From: Micractinium sp. NFX-FRZ
Taxonomy: Eukaryota > Chlorophyta > Trebouxiophyceae > Chlorellales > Chlorellaceae
NCBI GenBank assembly: GCA_029339195.1
Contig: JAPTJF010000361.1
Coordinates: 1 to 64,000, forward strand
Length of the DNA stretch: 64,000 nt
Direction: 5' to 3'
Position numbers and translations under genes: made by a program. The notes under the pieces were generated by a model, which saw only the letters and a list, made by a program, of their open reading frames with translations, was not told where the DNA came from and ran no database searches. The stretch's first letter is position 1, and every line of letters begins with the position of its first letter. Of the stretch, positions 11,891 to 24,988 are shown piece by piece.

Positions 11891-12457
11891 TTGTGGCATG
11901 CGCAGGGTGTCAGGCACTCAAATCGGTAGTTGGGTCATGCAATTGACAGCTCTGCGATGCCGAACACGGTTGCGTAAAGAACGAGGCGTGCCTGCTGCGA
12001 GCGCTAGCCCTGCTGGCAAGGCGCGCCCCGGAACTTGTGTGTCACCCAGAGCCCCTGGGCCACCTTCTGCACCCTTGTGTGGCTGGCCAGATCTTCTGCT
12101 GCCCGCCCTAGACCCCCAACCCCGCAACCAGCCCCTTCCCCAACAGCGGCGTGCTGCCGATCGCTAGACCGGTCCCAGCTGAATGCCTGGTGCCCCATCG
12201 TGAGTGTGTGCGGGATGTGTCAGCCTTGCGGGGGAAGCGTTGCGCTCAGGGTTGACGGCGCGCTGGATGGACGACGTGCAAACCCTGTTTCCTTACGCCT
12301 CCCTGCGTGTCAACAAGCTGCGCTGAACGTGCCAGACCTTCTGGGTTCTGCCGGAGGCGCCCCGAGGCAGCTGCTCGGAACATGCGGGACCCCTGGCTGA
12401 TCTGTCACACTCCCTCTTTCGTGCAGGTCCGCCCCCGCCCCAGTAGCAACTGGCAAG

Positions 12458-15400
12458 ATGTCTCAGCCTGAAGGCGCCGGCGACCTGCGTCGCCTGGTGA
12501 GGGCGGGCGGTCGTTAGTAATGGGACTGCTGCACCAGGGCTTTGGGCCAGGCCCTTGCAGGCCACATTTCATGTGCCCAGCGCCGGATGCGACAGTGTTG
12601 GTCATGTTGAGGCAGCCGGCGCGCACTCCAAGGGCCGTCGGTGCCTCTGGGAAGCCGAATCGGCGTCGGTGGCGGCGCCGCCGCCGCCCCGCTGCCTGCC
12701 GCCGCCCACAGCTGCACCCCCTTGTTTTGTCCGACCCTGTTGTAGGTCAATGAGGCGCACCCGCCCCGTGCCGCCGACCTGGCGGAGCTGCACAGCCTGC
12801 AGAAGACCCGCAAGGATCGCGGTGAGTGGCACTGCGGCGGCGGACAGGGAGTGCACCTTGCTGTGCACCGAGGGGCGCTGCCGCACGCTTTGCTGCCATT
12901 TCTTGCATACCTTTTGCGCAGAAACTTGAAACCCGTATCACCATATCGCCGCCGCCGCTTTCCTGTGTCCCCGTGTGCAGACACCACCTCCCAGTCTGCC
13001 TCCATCTCTGCCACCCTCAAGTCTGCCTCCCGTGAGGCGGGACCCACCGTGGTGGTGCGGGAGCCCAAGCACCTGTACCTGCCCCAGAGCCCCCGCTCCC
13101 GCGCGGCCGCCGAGGCGGAGCAGGTGCGGTCTTGCCCATAGTGCATGAGCGCGCGGTTGGTGCGTGTCTATCCATCTGTCAGAAGCTTCTGAGGCCATGC
13201 CACTGGGCAGCGGTGCAGTGACGTGGCGAGGTGCTCGTCGCGGTATCCCGTGGCGCAGCTGCTTGCTCCCTTGCATGTGCATGTGGCACGCATCTGCCCC
13301 CCATTTGCTGCGATGTCCCCAGCCTCGCACATGCCCTGCCCCCTCCCACCTCGCCCACGTCACTCTTTGGCCCGTCTTGCAGACCGACCTGCTCAGTGCA
13401 TGCAAGGTTCCCCAAAAATGTTCCCAAGGTGGTTCATGTGTTGATTCTACCGCCCTGCCCCCTCCTGCAGACCGACCTGATCAAGGAGATGTTCCATGAG
13501 ATGGGAGACATCGGCCTGAAGCCAGTGGTGGTCTACCACAACCTCAGGTGCGCGTGTGTTTTGAGGGGCGGTAGTTCTGCGGGAGAGGGGGTGTTGCAAC
13601 CATCCCCTGTCAGAGGGTGGGCATGGGAGACATCGGCCTGAAGCCAATGGTGGCGGTGTCATGGATGCCAACAGCAACACCTCGGAGGAAAGGAAGTCCC
13701 ACAACCTCAGGTGCTTGTGTTGTGGGGGCGCGATTGAACGAACACCCTATCAAGTGTGGGCATGAGTGCATGGCCTGCAGCCAGAAACCACAACCTCGGG
13801 TGCCGGGGGGCGGTGACTGGAGTGCAGGCAGGCAGCGAGTGAAGCAAAGGCCTGATCGTAAGGGCGGGTTCAGGGTGCATGGCCTGCAGCCGGTGGTGGT
13901 GGTGCACCACAACCTCAGGTGCGTGGGGCAGTCGGAACGGGAATGCAGGCAGGCGGGCAGGCAGCGAGTTGAGGGCAGGCCTTGTCAAGAGGGTGGGCAT
14001 GGGGTGGTTGGCCGGAAGCCGGCGGCCCCACCCTCCCCTGCCTCTTCCGTTCTGACCTGTGTGGTGCCCACCCATGCTGTTTGTGTACTGCAGCGTGCCC
14101 GAGCTGTACGAGCACGCCCTCAAGTACGAGCCCAGCACGCACATCGTGGCCTCGGGCGCCCTGGCCACCCTGTCGGGCGCCAAGACCGGCCGCTCCCCCA
14201 AGTGAGCTCAGCCTGCCTGCAGCGGCAAAGATGCCAGCCAGCCAGCTGCGGCACGGGAGAGGGTACCCTGGGTGGCACACCGTGCAGGCTGCTGGCACCC
14301 GCTGCGCACGCTGCCAATCTTGACCGCATCGCAGCCCTCGCTGCTGCTCCTTACATAACCTAAAGTGCCCTCACTGCCTGTGCTCTCCGGCTTCACCCCA
14401 TCAGTGCTCTCCGCCCTCACCCTCTGCGCTTTGCCCGTCTTCCCCTTCACACTTGGCACAGGGACAAGCGCGTGGTGCGTGAGCCCAACAGCGAGGCCGA
14501 CATCTGGTGGGGCGCTGGCTCACCCAACTATGAGATGGACGAGCGGTGAGTGTGGATATCAAGTGGTGTGCCACATCTGGCCTTGAGTGCCACATTTTGC
14601 TTCAAGGGCAGTGGGATGTGGGCGCTATCCCAGCTACAGGATGGATGAGAGGCGAGTGAAGTGAGTGTGGCATTGGTGAAGTGTGGCATTGGTTGGATGA
14701 TTTGCAGGCAACCCCCCAATGCCAACTGCCACCCGTTAAAACAGGGTGGAAGGGGATTTTGATCGTTCATCCCTGTGCCCCCCTGTCTCCCTCCGCGCCT
14801 CACACGCCCTCTATGCCTGCTGCGCCCTGCCCCGCCCGCCCCCGCCACCTGTGCAGCACCTTTATCCTGAACCGGGAGCGCGCCGTGGATTACCTCAACA
14901 CCCTGGACAGGCTGTACGGTGAGCTTGGGATGCAGCGGTATCCCAGGAAAATGGGAAAGCCGGGTGCCCCCCAGGTTGGCTGGGGTGGCTGTCGGGCTTC
15001 TTTCCAGCACCGCTGCCACCTGGCATGGGCTGGCAGAGAGGGAGACTTCTGGCCCTCCCTCTGCAGCGTTCCGCCGGCGATGCCGGCCTGAAGTCTCTGA
15101 AAGCCATGACTACCCCTTGCAAGTGTCTCAACCGAGTTGCCCGCTTCCGCTCACCTGCGCTGCAGTGTTTGACGGCTACGCGGGCTGGGACACCGAGGCG
15201 CGCTTCAAGATCCGCATCGTGTGCGCCCGCCCCTACCACGCCCTCTTCATGCACAACATGCTCATCCGGTGAGCATCCAAGGGAGGGGAGGGGAGAGGGG
15301 AGCGTGGGGGAGCAGGTTGGAACGGGAAAAGTGGAGGGCAGGGCAGATGGCAGCAGGAGGAGGTGCGAGCGTGGTGGCAGCGAAGGGCGGGGCGGGTGGG

Positions 15401-18400
15401 AGCAGCAGGAGAGGGTCGGGAGGCGGTGGGCAGGCAGGCAGGCAGGGAAGCGAGGTAGTGCGCAGGCGGGCCGACCTTGCAGTCTGCACACATGCAGCCT
15501 AGCGCCTGGCTGGCTGGCTGGCTGCACACCGGGCCGCACGCCTTCACACCCGGCCGCACGTGTTGGCGAGCCGTTGCACGCCGCCGGCGCTTTCGTACTC
15601 CGTGCAACAGGTCCGTACGGTTGCTCCTTGTGAGCGCGTGCCATTGCAGAATGCGCGGCAGTTGCAGGGGTCTCTCTCGCACATCCCCACAACTGCCGCA
15701 CGTTGTGCAAAGGACCGCGTCCGCCAGGAGTGACCGTGCAGACCTGTTTCACCGAGTGCCTGCCATTTGCATGTGTCACAGACGTGATTCTTGCATTCCG
15801 GCATTGACTAGAAGTAGCGCATGCGTCGCCCTTGTCGCACCTGCCCTTCACCCCTGCTCCCGTCTACTGTCTGGACCCATCATCCCCCCCGCTGTGATCT
15901 CTCGTGCGACACAACTCTTGCTTTCCAGCAGGCCCAGTGAGGACGGGGGGCACGATTTATGCCACCCCCGCTTCACAAATCAATCATTTCGAACACTCTG
16001 TGCATGCTGGTTTTTATTTGTCCACGCAATTGAGCAGTTATGAACACTCTGTGCATGTTGTTTGTTGGTGTTCCGGCAGGCCCACCGAGGACGAGCTGCA
16101 CGACTTTGGCCACCCCGACTTCACCATCTACAACGGCGGCGCCTTCCCCGCCAACCGCTACACCTCCTACATGACCTCCTCCACCTCCATCGACGTCTCG
16201 CTCAAGCACAAGGAGATGGTGGGTGGGCGGGTGGGGGGAGGAAGAACACACATGGCGCCACTTCTGGGCTAGGAAGAGAGACCGGTCCTCCCCAACAAGC
16301 AGGCAGAAAGCAGGGCTCCGGGCTGCTGCCCTGCTCTCCGCAACCCAGCCGCCATGCGCCTGCTTACACGTGCTCCCCCGCCACTCCTCCACCCCCTCTT
16401 CACCACCCCTGCAGGTCATCCTGGGCACCCAGTACGCGGGCGAGATGAAGAAGGGCGTGTTCTCTCTCATGAACTACGTGCTGCCCAAGGTACAGCACAG
16501 GGGGCTGGGGGCGGTTTGAGGGCGACTGGGAGTGCGGCCAAAGTTGCATCAAAGGGAGCCCCTGCCGGCGGTGTGGCCCTTCTGGGCAGGCTGAGCTTCC
16601 AGGCACAGAGAGTATGCTGTGCGCCTGCCCGTCTCCTGTGTGCCGCCGCCTGCCTGCTGACCACGCCCCACCCTGCCCCCACTCCCGTCCCCCCTGCGCA
16701 TCACCATCACAGATGGGCATCCTCTCGCTGCACTCTGGCTGCAATGAGGGCAAGAACGGCGATGTCACCCTGTTCTTCGGTCTCTCGGGTGGGTGGGGGG
16801 CTGGGGATCAGGGTCCCCAGTGTGCGGTTGTGTTCAAATGGATAGTGTGGGCCGAAACCATTGGGTGGGCGGGGCGGGCTCTGCAAGTGCGACACATCAT
16901 GTACCACGGGGCTTGGTGGGTGATGCCAGCCAACTTTGGGTCGCTGCCCCTTCCGGTCCCCACCGTTCTCCCTGTGCCTCCTCATCTCCCCCTCTCCCCA
17001 GGCACCGGCAAGACCACGCTGTCCGCCGACCCCCACCGCCCGCTCATCGGCGACGACGAGCACGGCTGGAGCGACCGCGGCGTGTTCAACATTGAGGGCG
17101 GCTGCTACGCCAAGGCCATCGGCCTCAAGGAGGTGCGCTTTCCTGCCTCTTGTTTGGTCTCACGAGGGGATGGGCCACAAGAGGTGTGGTTTCGGCATCG
17201 AGGGAGGCTGCCACGCCAAGGCCACCGGCCTCAAGGAGGTGCGGCCGCCCTGCCTTAAGTCGCCCGCTTGTCGCTGTGCTTGTTGTGCCGCCTGACTGTG
17301 GGGCGTGGTAGATGTGGGTTTAACAACGACGGAGGGTGCCACGCCAAGGCCATCGGCCTCAAGGAGGTGCGGCAGGGTGGGATGCTCTTTCCCGCCACTC
17401 CCTTGCGCTGCCCTTCTGGGATGGCTGCGTCTTACTACGGTCTGGGTGATTGATTGCCCGGTGTGGGGAGGCAGCCAGGCCGTCTTGGCGCCTGAAGTCA
17501 TGGTAAGCTTGAACTGATTGCAAGCTTGAATGTTCAGTCCGCCGCCTGCATCCCGCTCCCGCTCCACTCACCGGTGTGTGTGTTTCGACCCTCATGGCGC
17601 CTGTGCAGGAGAACGAGCCAGACATCTACCACGCCATCAAGTTTGGCACCATCCTGGAGAACGTGGTGTTCGACGAGGTGGGCATGGGTGTGCGTGTGTG
17701 TGCACTGGGCGTGTGTTGCTTGCCTGCTTCTCGGTGGGACCAGATGAAGCATGGCCACGTGGCACCATCCTGGAGAACGTGGTGTTTGACGAGGTGGGTG
17801 TGTTTTTTTTTTTTTTTTTTTTTTTTGCGAATATGGGAAGGTAAAATCCGGCCCCCAGAGTTAACGGAAACTCGTCCCGCAACGAGGTGGGTGGGTGCGT
17901 GTGCGTGTGCTTGCGCGTGCGCGTGTATGCTTTTGTGTTGCAGGGGTGGGGCCTTACGTGCTTTGTGCTGCAGGGGTGGGCCTTGCGTGCTTTGTGTTGC
18001 AGGGGTGGGGCCTTACGTGCTTTGTGCTGCTGGGGTGGGCCTTGCGTGCTTTGTGTTGCTGGGGTGGGCCTTGCGTGCTTTGTGTTGCTGGGGGTGGGCC
18101 TTGCGCGCTTTGTGTGCTTGGCTGGCCGAGGTGGGATGTTGGTTCGCTAGGGGTGAGCAGTCCGGCTGGGTGGGGGATACTGGGGACGGCGGCGGGTGTG
18201 ATGCAGGCGTTGGGGAGCCTCCCACCGCTCTACCGCCGCTCCCACCTGGTCTGTGCCGCTCACCGCTCCGTGTTGCCTCCTTCTTCCGCAGGAGACGCGC
18301 GGAGTGGATTACGACAGCAACCGCATCACGGAGAACACGCGCGCCTCATACCCCATTGAGCACATCGGTGAGAGCGTGCGGTGGTTACAAGTGTGGAGGG

Positions 18401-21360
18401 TGCTGTTGGGAGGTGCTGTGCACTCGCGCGCCTCGTACCCCATTGAGCACATCGGTGAGGGCGGTTGGTTCTGTTTCCTGCAGCAAGGGTCCCCAAATTA
18501 GAGGAGTGTGGAGGATGGGGACGGGCGGGCGGCTGTGGAAGAGGTGCTGCGAGCACCCGCGCCAGGTACCCCATCAAGCAGCGGCACCAGCCCAGCAGCA
18601 GCAGCAGCAGCAGCATGGCCACCCGTAGCACACGGCACCCTCCCTCCCGCCAGCAGCCCCCCGGCTCCCACCGTTGTGCCTCCTCCCGACCCCTCCCCCT
18701 CTTCCCCCGTCCCCTGCAGAGAACGCCAAGATCCCCTGCGTGGGCGGCCACCCCAAGAACATCATCATGCTGTGGTGAGGGCGGGAGGGCAGAGGACAAA
18801 TACGAATACGGGGAGGAGGCGGAAGCTAAGAGCTTTTGAGAGATCCTGACGTCTGGTGACCGAATGCATTCGAATTGGGAAGCCGCGCCGTTGCTGCTGC
18901 CGTGCCGTGCCGTGCCGTGCCGTGACCACTCCTCCCTGCCTGCCCGCCTGCCTGGCCGAACATCCTGCCCTGTGCTCCGTTTCAACCCCGCAGCTGCGAT
19001 GCCTTTGGCGTGCTGCCCCCGGTGGCCAAGCTGACCAAGGAGCAGGCCATGTACTATTTCATCAGGTGGGGCTTCCTAGTTTGAGCGTTGCTGTAGGGTT
19101 AGTTGAAGTAGTTCTCATTTGAATGGTGGAGTGAGGGCAAGCTGATCCAAGGGGCAGGCCGTGTACCACTTCATGAGGTGTGAGGAAGCGCACTGCTTGT
19201 ACTGCTGGGTTGAGAGGGTCACCCCAGGTGTGGTGCCAGGGGGTGTGTTGGGAGGATGGTTCTGAAAGAGTGTACTGACCCAGAGTGCAATGCGTGCTGT
19301 GTTGCGCCGTGCGTGCTGCGTGGCCGTTGGCGCACACACGCACTCCCTCCTCGTCATGCCACCCACTCCCACCCTTGCCCTCCCGCTCCTCCCCGCAGCG
19401 GCTACACCGCCAAGGTGGCGGGCACTGAGCAGGGCGTGACGGAGCCGGAGGCCACCTTCTCGGCCTGCTTCGGCTCCGCATTCCTGGTGAGCTCGTGTGG
19501 TGGGCCTTGTGTGCTTGCTGCCTAAGCTGCCCAGCTTGGCAGCCGTTCGCCACGCGTGCCCGCACTTTGTAGCCCTCCGCCTTCCTGCCGCCCTCCGCCG
19601 TGGGCGGCAGGCAGCGGGCGGCCGTCTCCCACCCGTCGGGGTGGAATCCAGCCCACATATGTCTGCGTGGCCTATTCAGTCTGCGTGGCCTATTCAATCT
19701 AACCGGAAGCTCCCTCAACCATCCTTGTTGACTCACTCACGGTTGCCCCTCCCCCCTGCAGATGTGGCACCCCACCAAGTACGCCTCCATGCTGGCCGAC
19801 AAGGTGGAGAAGCACGGCACACACGTGTGGCTCATCAACACCGGTGAGGGAGGCGCTGCAGCGATGGTGAAACCGTAGTGTGCGCTCAGCATGGCATCCC
19901 GCACTGCTCGCGCCGGATCTCTGCCAGCTGGCAACCTGTCACTCTCCCTCACGTGTTGTGCCCCCTCGCCTCCCTCCCCCCTGCCTCCCCTTCAGGCTGG
20001 ACCGGCGGCCCCTACGGCGTGGGCTACCGCTTCAAGCTGCGCCACACGCGCGCCATCGTGGACGCCATCCACTCGGGCGAGCTGGAGAAGAGCACCTACG
20101 ACACCATGCCCATCTTCAACCTGCAGGTGGGAGGGGCGGTCAGGCTGTGCAAGGTTGTGAGGGTGCAGGGCTGCAGGGTGGAAAGGGCGGGCATGATGCC
20201 ATGCCAGTGTTCAACATGCAGGCGGGAGCCGGCGGTCAGGTTGTTAAACAATCGGCCCCTGCAGCCGGCGCCTGTCGTCCCGGAGTGTCTCAGCCCCACT
20301 TGCACGGCGCCCACTCTGCCACCCAACATTGCCCCTCTCCTCAACCCACCCTCCGCCCCCACCGCACTTTTCCCGTCTTGACCCCCCGCCCGCCCCTGCA
20401 GGTGCCTGCCCAGGTCTCCAATGTGCCCAGCGAGGTCCTGGTGAGTGGGAGGGCCGAACAGGCTGAAGTAACACGTGATGCCTGGCTTGCCATGCGCGCC
20501 TGTGCACCCCGTCCCCCCGTTCTGCTCTCCCCACCCTGCCATGCTCGTCCCTAAACCCTCCCCTGAGCCTCCTGCATAGCCTGTCCCGAGCCTCCTGCAC
20601 TCCCAACCCAGAGCCGTTCTTTTGGCCCGCTGTTTGTAGCACCCCACCCAGCACGCCTCCCATGCCTTCCTCCTTGAATGCCCCTTCTCGTGTTATCACC
20701 CTCCCGCCTTCTCGTGTTATCACCCTCCCGCCCTGGGCACCCCCTTCACCCGCCCCCCCTTGTGTCGTCACCAATTGCTCTGCCCCGCAGATGCCCCAGA
20801 ACTGCTGGGCGGACAAGGAGAACTACACCAAGACGCTGACGCACCTGGCGGAGCTGTTTGTCAAGAACTTGTGAGTTGGCTGGAGTGCTGGTTGGGCTGC
20901 ACCAGGTTGCACTGCACTAGGGTTTGTGGAGTAATGTTGGGCTGAGTCCTGTTTGTGCACCTGGCGGAGGTGTTTGTCAGGAACTTGTGAGAGGGGGTGG
21001 AGTGCTGGCTGCACTAGGGTTTGTGGAGCAACATGTAGTCATTCTATGGAGTAGGGAGCGAGTGCTGACCCACCTGGCGGAGCTATTTGTTTGTCCAGAA
21101 CTTGTGAGAGGCGCGGCAAAGGTCTCGGTTGCGGTTGGGTTTCGTGAGGCAGCGCCGGCGAGCACGCGCTTCTCTGCGTGCCCGCCTCTGCAAGGGGCCT
21201 CCGTGCACTCAAAACGCCCCGCTCCTGACCCCGTGCCCCCGGTGCCCCCTGCTCTCCCTTTTGCTTCCACCCCGCCTGCAGCAAGAAGTTTGAGGACGGC
21301 GGCGGCCACGTGACGGCGGAGGAGGCGCACAAGATCCTGGCTGCCGGCCCCACCCCCTGA
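12458..21360 (+). CDS. PCK1: Phosphoenolpyruvate carboxykinase (ATP), 22 exons
   Basis: Decarboxylates oxaloacetate to PEP using ATP. Exons: 12458-12496, 12746-12821, 12981-13123, 13471-13547, 14094-14201, 14462-14545, 14857-14918, 15166-15268, 16080-16218, 16415-16489, 16713-16788, 17002-17132, 17609-17677, 18292-18367, 18720-18774, 18994-19065, 19399-19486, 19762-19843, 19996-20126, 20402-20440, 20791-20870 and 21282-21360. All phases agree, giving 627 aa. Diagnostic motifs: P-loop GLSGTGKTT at 325-333, kinase-2 segment DDEHGW at 345-350, NIEGGCYAK after it, and [15 protein letters not shown] in the nucleotide/adenine region. The family is certain. Length fits plant ATP-PEPCKs, with a disordered Ser/Ala-rich N-terminus of about 100 residues that in plants hosts phosphorylation. 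No transit peptide is evident, so it is probably cytosolic. It functions in gluconeogenesis or C4-acid decarboxylation. Its introns are exceptional: at least nine contain degenerate copies of adjacent exon ends. Confidence 0.97.
13377..13395 (+). repeat. Acceptor-side junction echo, PEPCK intron 3
   Basis: TTGCAGACCGACCTGCTCA repeats the 3' splice site and first bases of exon 4 (13465-13483), about 90 bp upstream of the real site. It could act as a cryptic acceptor. Confidence 0.7.
13612..14025 (+). repeat. Tandem array of exon-4 donor echoes in PEPCK intron 4
   Basis: Several degenerate copies of the end of exon 4 plus its GT donor follow the real junction (13547/13548). One lies at 13618-13715 (GGGAGACATCGGCCTGAAGCC, then CACAACCTCAGGTGC). 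Others are at about 13768-13806 and 13870-13927 (GTGCACCACAACCTCAGGTGC), with a last fragment near 13990-14025. Spacer sequence between copies (GAGGGTGGGCATGGG, GCAGGCAGCGAGT) also repeats, so the whole unit was duplicated in tandem. Confidence 0.85.
14611..14670 (+). repeat. Donor-side echo of PEPCK exon 6
   Basis: This intron stretch (GGGATGTGGGCGCTATCCC, then AGGATGGATGAGAGGCGAGTG) is a degenerate copy of the end of exon 6 (14500-14545) and its donor, including the following GTGAGTGTGG. Confidence 0.8.
15921..16010 (+). repeat. Acceptor-side echo of PEPCK exon 9
   Basis: CAGCAGGCCCAGTGAGGACG and the following 40 bases mirror the 3' splice site and start of exon 9 (16077-16140). The flank GAACACTCTGTGCATG also recurs at 15990 and 16043, which shows a tandem duplication of about 150 bp spanning intron end and exon start. 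Confidence 0.85.
17185..17372 (+). repeat. Two donor-side echoes of PEPCK exon 12
   Basis: Copies at 17185-17244 and 17313-17372 both carry the sequence coding for GGCHAKA(T/I)GLKE followed by GGTGCGG. They match the last 50 nt of exon 12 (17080-17132) and its donor GTGCGC. Spacing between junctions is about 110-130 bp. Confidence 0.92.
17758..17796 (+). repeat. Donor-side echo of PEPCK exon 13
   Basis: This nearly exact copy of the last 35 nt of exon 13 (17643-17677) has the same GAG|GTGGG donor, 115 bp downstream of the real junction. Confidence 0.93.
17803..17826 (+). repeat. T24 homopolymer tract
   Basis: A run of 24 T lies in PEPCK intron 13, directly after the exon-13 echo. This is conspicuous in such GC-rich sequence. 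It may be an RNA-derived poly(A) remnant in reverse or a slippage product. Confidence 0.95.
17938..18126 (+). repeat. About 30-bp minisatellite in PEPCK intron 13
   Basis: Six to seven units of the form GGGGTGGGCCTTGCGTGCTT plus TGTGTTGCT repeat with few changes. Every unit contains CTGCAG or CTGCTG before the G-rich part. Confidence 0.9.
18421..18462 (+). repeat. Donor-side echo of PEPCK exon 14
   Basis: CGCGCCTCGTACCCCATTGA and the following GCACATCGGTGAG copy the last 35 nt of exon 14 (18333-18367) with its GTGAG donor, almost without change. Confidence 0.93.
19133..19183 (+). repeat. Donor-side echo of PEPCK exon 16
   Basis: CAAGCTGATCCAAGGGGCAGG and the following CCACTTCATGAGGTGTGAGG match the end of exon 16 (19025-19065) plus donor, about 80% identical by eye. 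Confidence 0.88.
20193..20227 (+). repeat. Donor-side echo of PEPCK exon 19
   Basis: ATGCCATGCCAGTGTTCAAC then ATGCAGGCGGG copies the last 25 nt of exon 19 (20126). The donor has decayed from GGTGGG to GGCGGG. Confidence 0.85.
20945..21112 (+). repeat. Two donor-side echoes of PEPCK exon 21
   Basis: Copies at 20945-20995 and 21056-21112 contain CACCTGGCGGAG and AACTTGTGAGAGG, matching exon 21 (20840-20870) and its TTGTGAG donor. The sequence between them (CACTAGGGTTTGTGGAG) is also repeated, so the unit is a tandem duplication of roughly 110 bp. Confidence 0.9.
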
Positions 21361-21933
21361 AGCAGCGGGCACTACACTACTTGAAGCCCAGGACGGGCCA
21401 GGAAGGATGGGCACGGTGCAGTGCAGTGCGATTGCTGGCGGCTGACCCCTCTGTCCTGATTTGGCCCGCATGTCCTCGCGGCGGACGAACGCCACACACA
21501 CACACACACATGCGCTTCCCTGCCTCCCCTCCCCACCCCACCCCACGTCCCCTGTACCCGCTTGCTGCTTGCTTGTGCGCTTTTCCCCTGTGCGCCCCGA
21601 TCCTGTCGCCCCGCACCCCTTTTTGCCGCTTTTTCTGCTTGCGTCCCGCCCTCGCCCTGCCACACTCCCCGCCTCGTGCGCCCCCTAGCGCGCGCCTGCT
21701 TTTGATGAGCACCCTCCAGAAGAAAGCAAGTTGACAACGCTGAACGAACGCAACCCCACCCGCATTGTTTGAACCCCCTCTCGCTCTCCGATCCCTGCGT
21801 CTCGCCCGTGTCGTGTAGCGCAGCACCCTCCCTCGACCCAACTGCCTCGCCCTTGCTCAACCCCAGGTGTACCGTGCCAGTGGCACAACCACAGGCCCGC
21901 ACGTGTGCTTGCCTGCCTGCTTCCCCCCCCCCG

Positions 21934-21938
21934 TGTAA
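21934..21938 (+). terminator. Candidate TGTAA poly(A) signal of PEPCK
   Basis: TGTAA lies 574 nt past the stop codon. Position and motif fit algal 3' UTRs, but it is unproven. Confidence 0.35.
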
Positions 21939-22363
21939 GCATCTGGTGGCCACCCACTACTGGGGCATCCGTTCCAAAGTCGCAGAGCGGGAACAGCTGG
22001 TCGTAGCAGGTGGGTCCCTGCCGGTCCGAAGCACCAGAGAGGAGGCAAAAAGGCCAAGAGTTGGGCGGGCAGGTGCAGGAAAGGGAGTCCGGGGAGGGCA
22101 AGGAGGGCAGCTGCGGGCCCAAAGTCGCTGCCTGCTGCCAGCATGCACTGCAACATTGCTGACACAAGAGGCAAGCTGAACACAAATGAACTGGTCTGGC
22201 CTTGCTGGGGGGGCTCTGCCTGCCTGCCTGCTGCTGGCCGCATCCCTGCCACATCAGCGTGCTCGGTGCCGCTCAGGTGCCCGCTGCCCTCCCCCGCGCA
22301 CAGCATGTTTGCCAGGCCGTGGCCAGCACCCCTCTGAAGCACCCACACACGGCTCGTCATTGC

Positions 22364-22368
22364 TTACA
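22364..22368 (-). terminator. Candidate TGTAA poly(A) signal of the HIT gene
   Basis: TTACA on the + strand (TGTAA on the coding strand) lies about 275 nt beyond the stop codon at 22643. Confidence 0.3.
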
Positions 22369-22642
22369 GTGCGTTTCAAAGTTTGAAAATCAGTGTGTGT
22401 GGTGTAAGTAACAACCAAGCTGACATGCAGCCTCTCAAGTGGTGGGCACACTGCGAGCTCTGGGGCCTGGCACGAGGGGCATCCTGCAGCCGGTCAGCCG
22501 AACAGACAGCCCAGCATGCGGCTGCCACAGAAGCAAATTAGCAGCTTGGCCAGGGTGTATCCAGCGTCCGCCCCATCCAGCCGGCAGCTAGGGCCCCGCT
22601 GCGAGGTGCCTTGGAAGCAGGCTATAGCTACTAGTAGTAAGG

Positions 22643-24711
<2,069 letters not shown>

Positions 24712-24988
24712 GGCTTTGACGCTCAGTGACCGAGCAGCCCTGCCAGTGGGGTGGTGCCGCGCCGCACGCAAGCAGCGGGCAACAGCAGGGGCCGATCGAC
24801 TGGCGGCAGATAGCAATCGAAGCTTTGTCAACATTACCTCCACCGCGATCGCTGCGCGGCAATGCTCCGATGGCTGGGAGGGGCCGTGAATTGAGAAATT
24901 GTGGGTCTGCCACGTGGATGCATTCTTTTCTGATTCCCAACGCCGTTAACGCCGCTGCATCCGAGTTTGCATATTTCATAGCTTTATT
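24712..24988. promoter_or_regulatory. Bidirectional promoter between HIT and aldo/keto reductase genes
   Basis: Only 277 bp separate the two divergent start codons. The right part (24940-24988) is AT-rich (CATATTTCATAGCTTTATTA), unusual locally and consistent with a core promoter. No specific factor site can be named. Confidence 0.55.

Larger units (their letters stand above)
10000..12457. other. Gene-poor 2.5-kb interval
   Basis: The lipase 3' UTR probably ends near a TGTAA at 10453. A 117-aa minus-strand open frame (11217-10864) and a 65-aa plus frame (11068-11265) show no recognisable motif and overlap each other, so I call neither a gene. The stretch just before 12458 is the PEPCK promoter and 5' leader. 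A CAG immediately before GTCC at 12427 hints at a spliced 5' UTR. Confidence 0.45.
21361..22642. other. PEPCK 3' UTR and convergent intergenic region
   Basis: No gene is supported. The segment 21490-21760 is pyrimidine-rich, with a short CA run at 21496-21509. A TGTAA at 21934-21938 is the first good poly(A) candidate for PEPCK. A TTACA at 22364-22368 could serve the minus-strand HIT gene. Confidence 0.5.

Noticed and set aside
17185..17372. The two exon-12 copies as real mutually exclusive or extra PEPCK exons
   Set aside because: The copies lack acceptor sites of their own, carry substitutions at conserved residues, and PEPCK is complete without them. I treat them as intronic echoes.
18894..18924. 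GTGCC repeat run in PEPCK intron 15 as a regulatory element
   Set aside because: It is a five-unit simple repeat similar to other GTGCC runs in the window. Nothing points to function.
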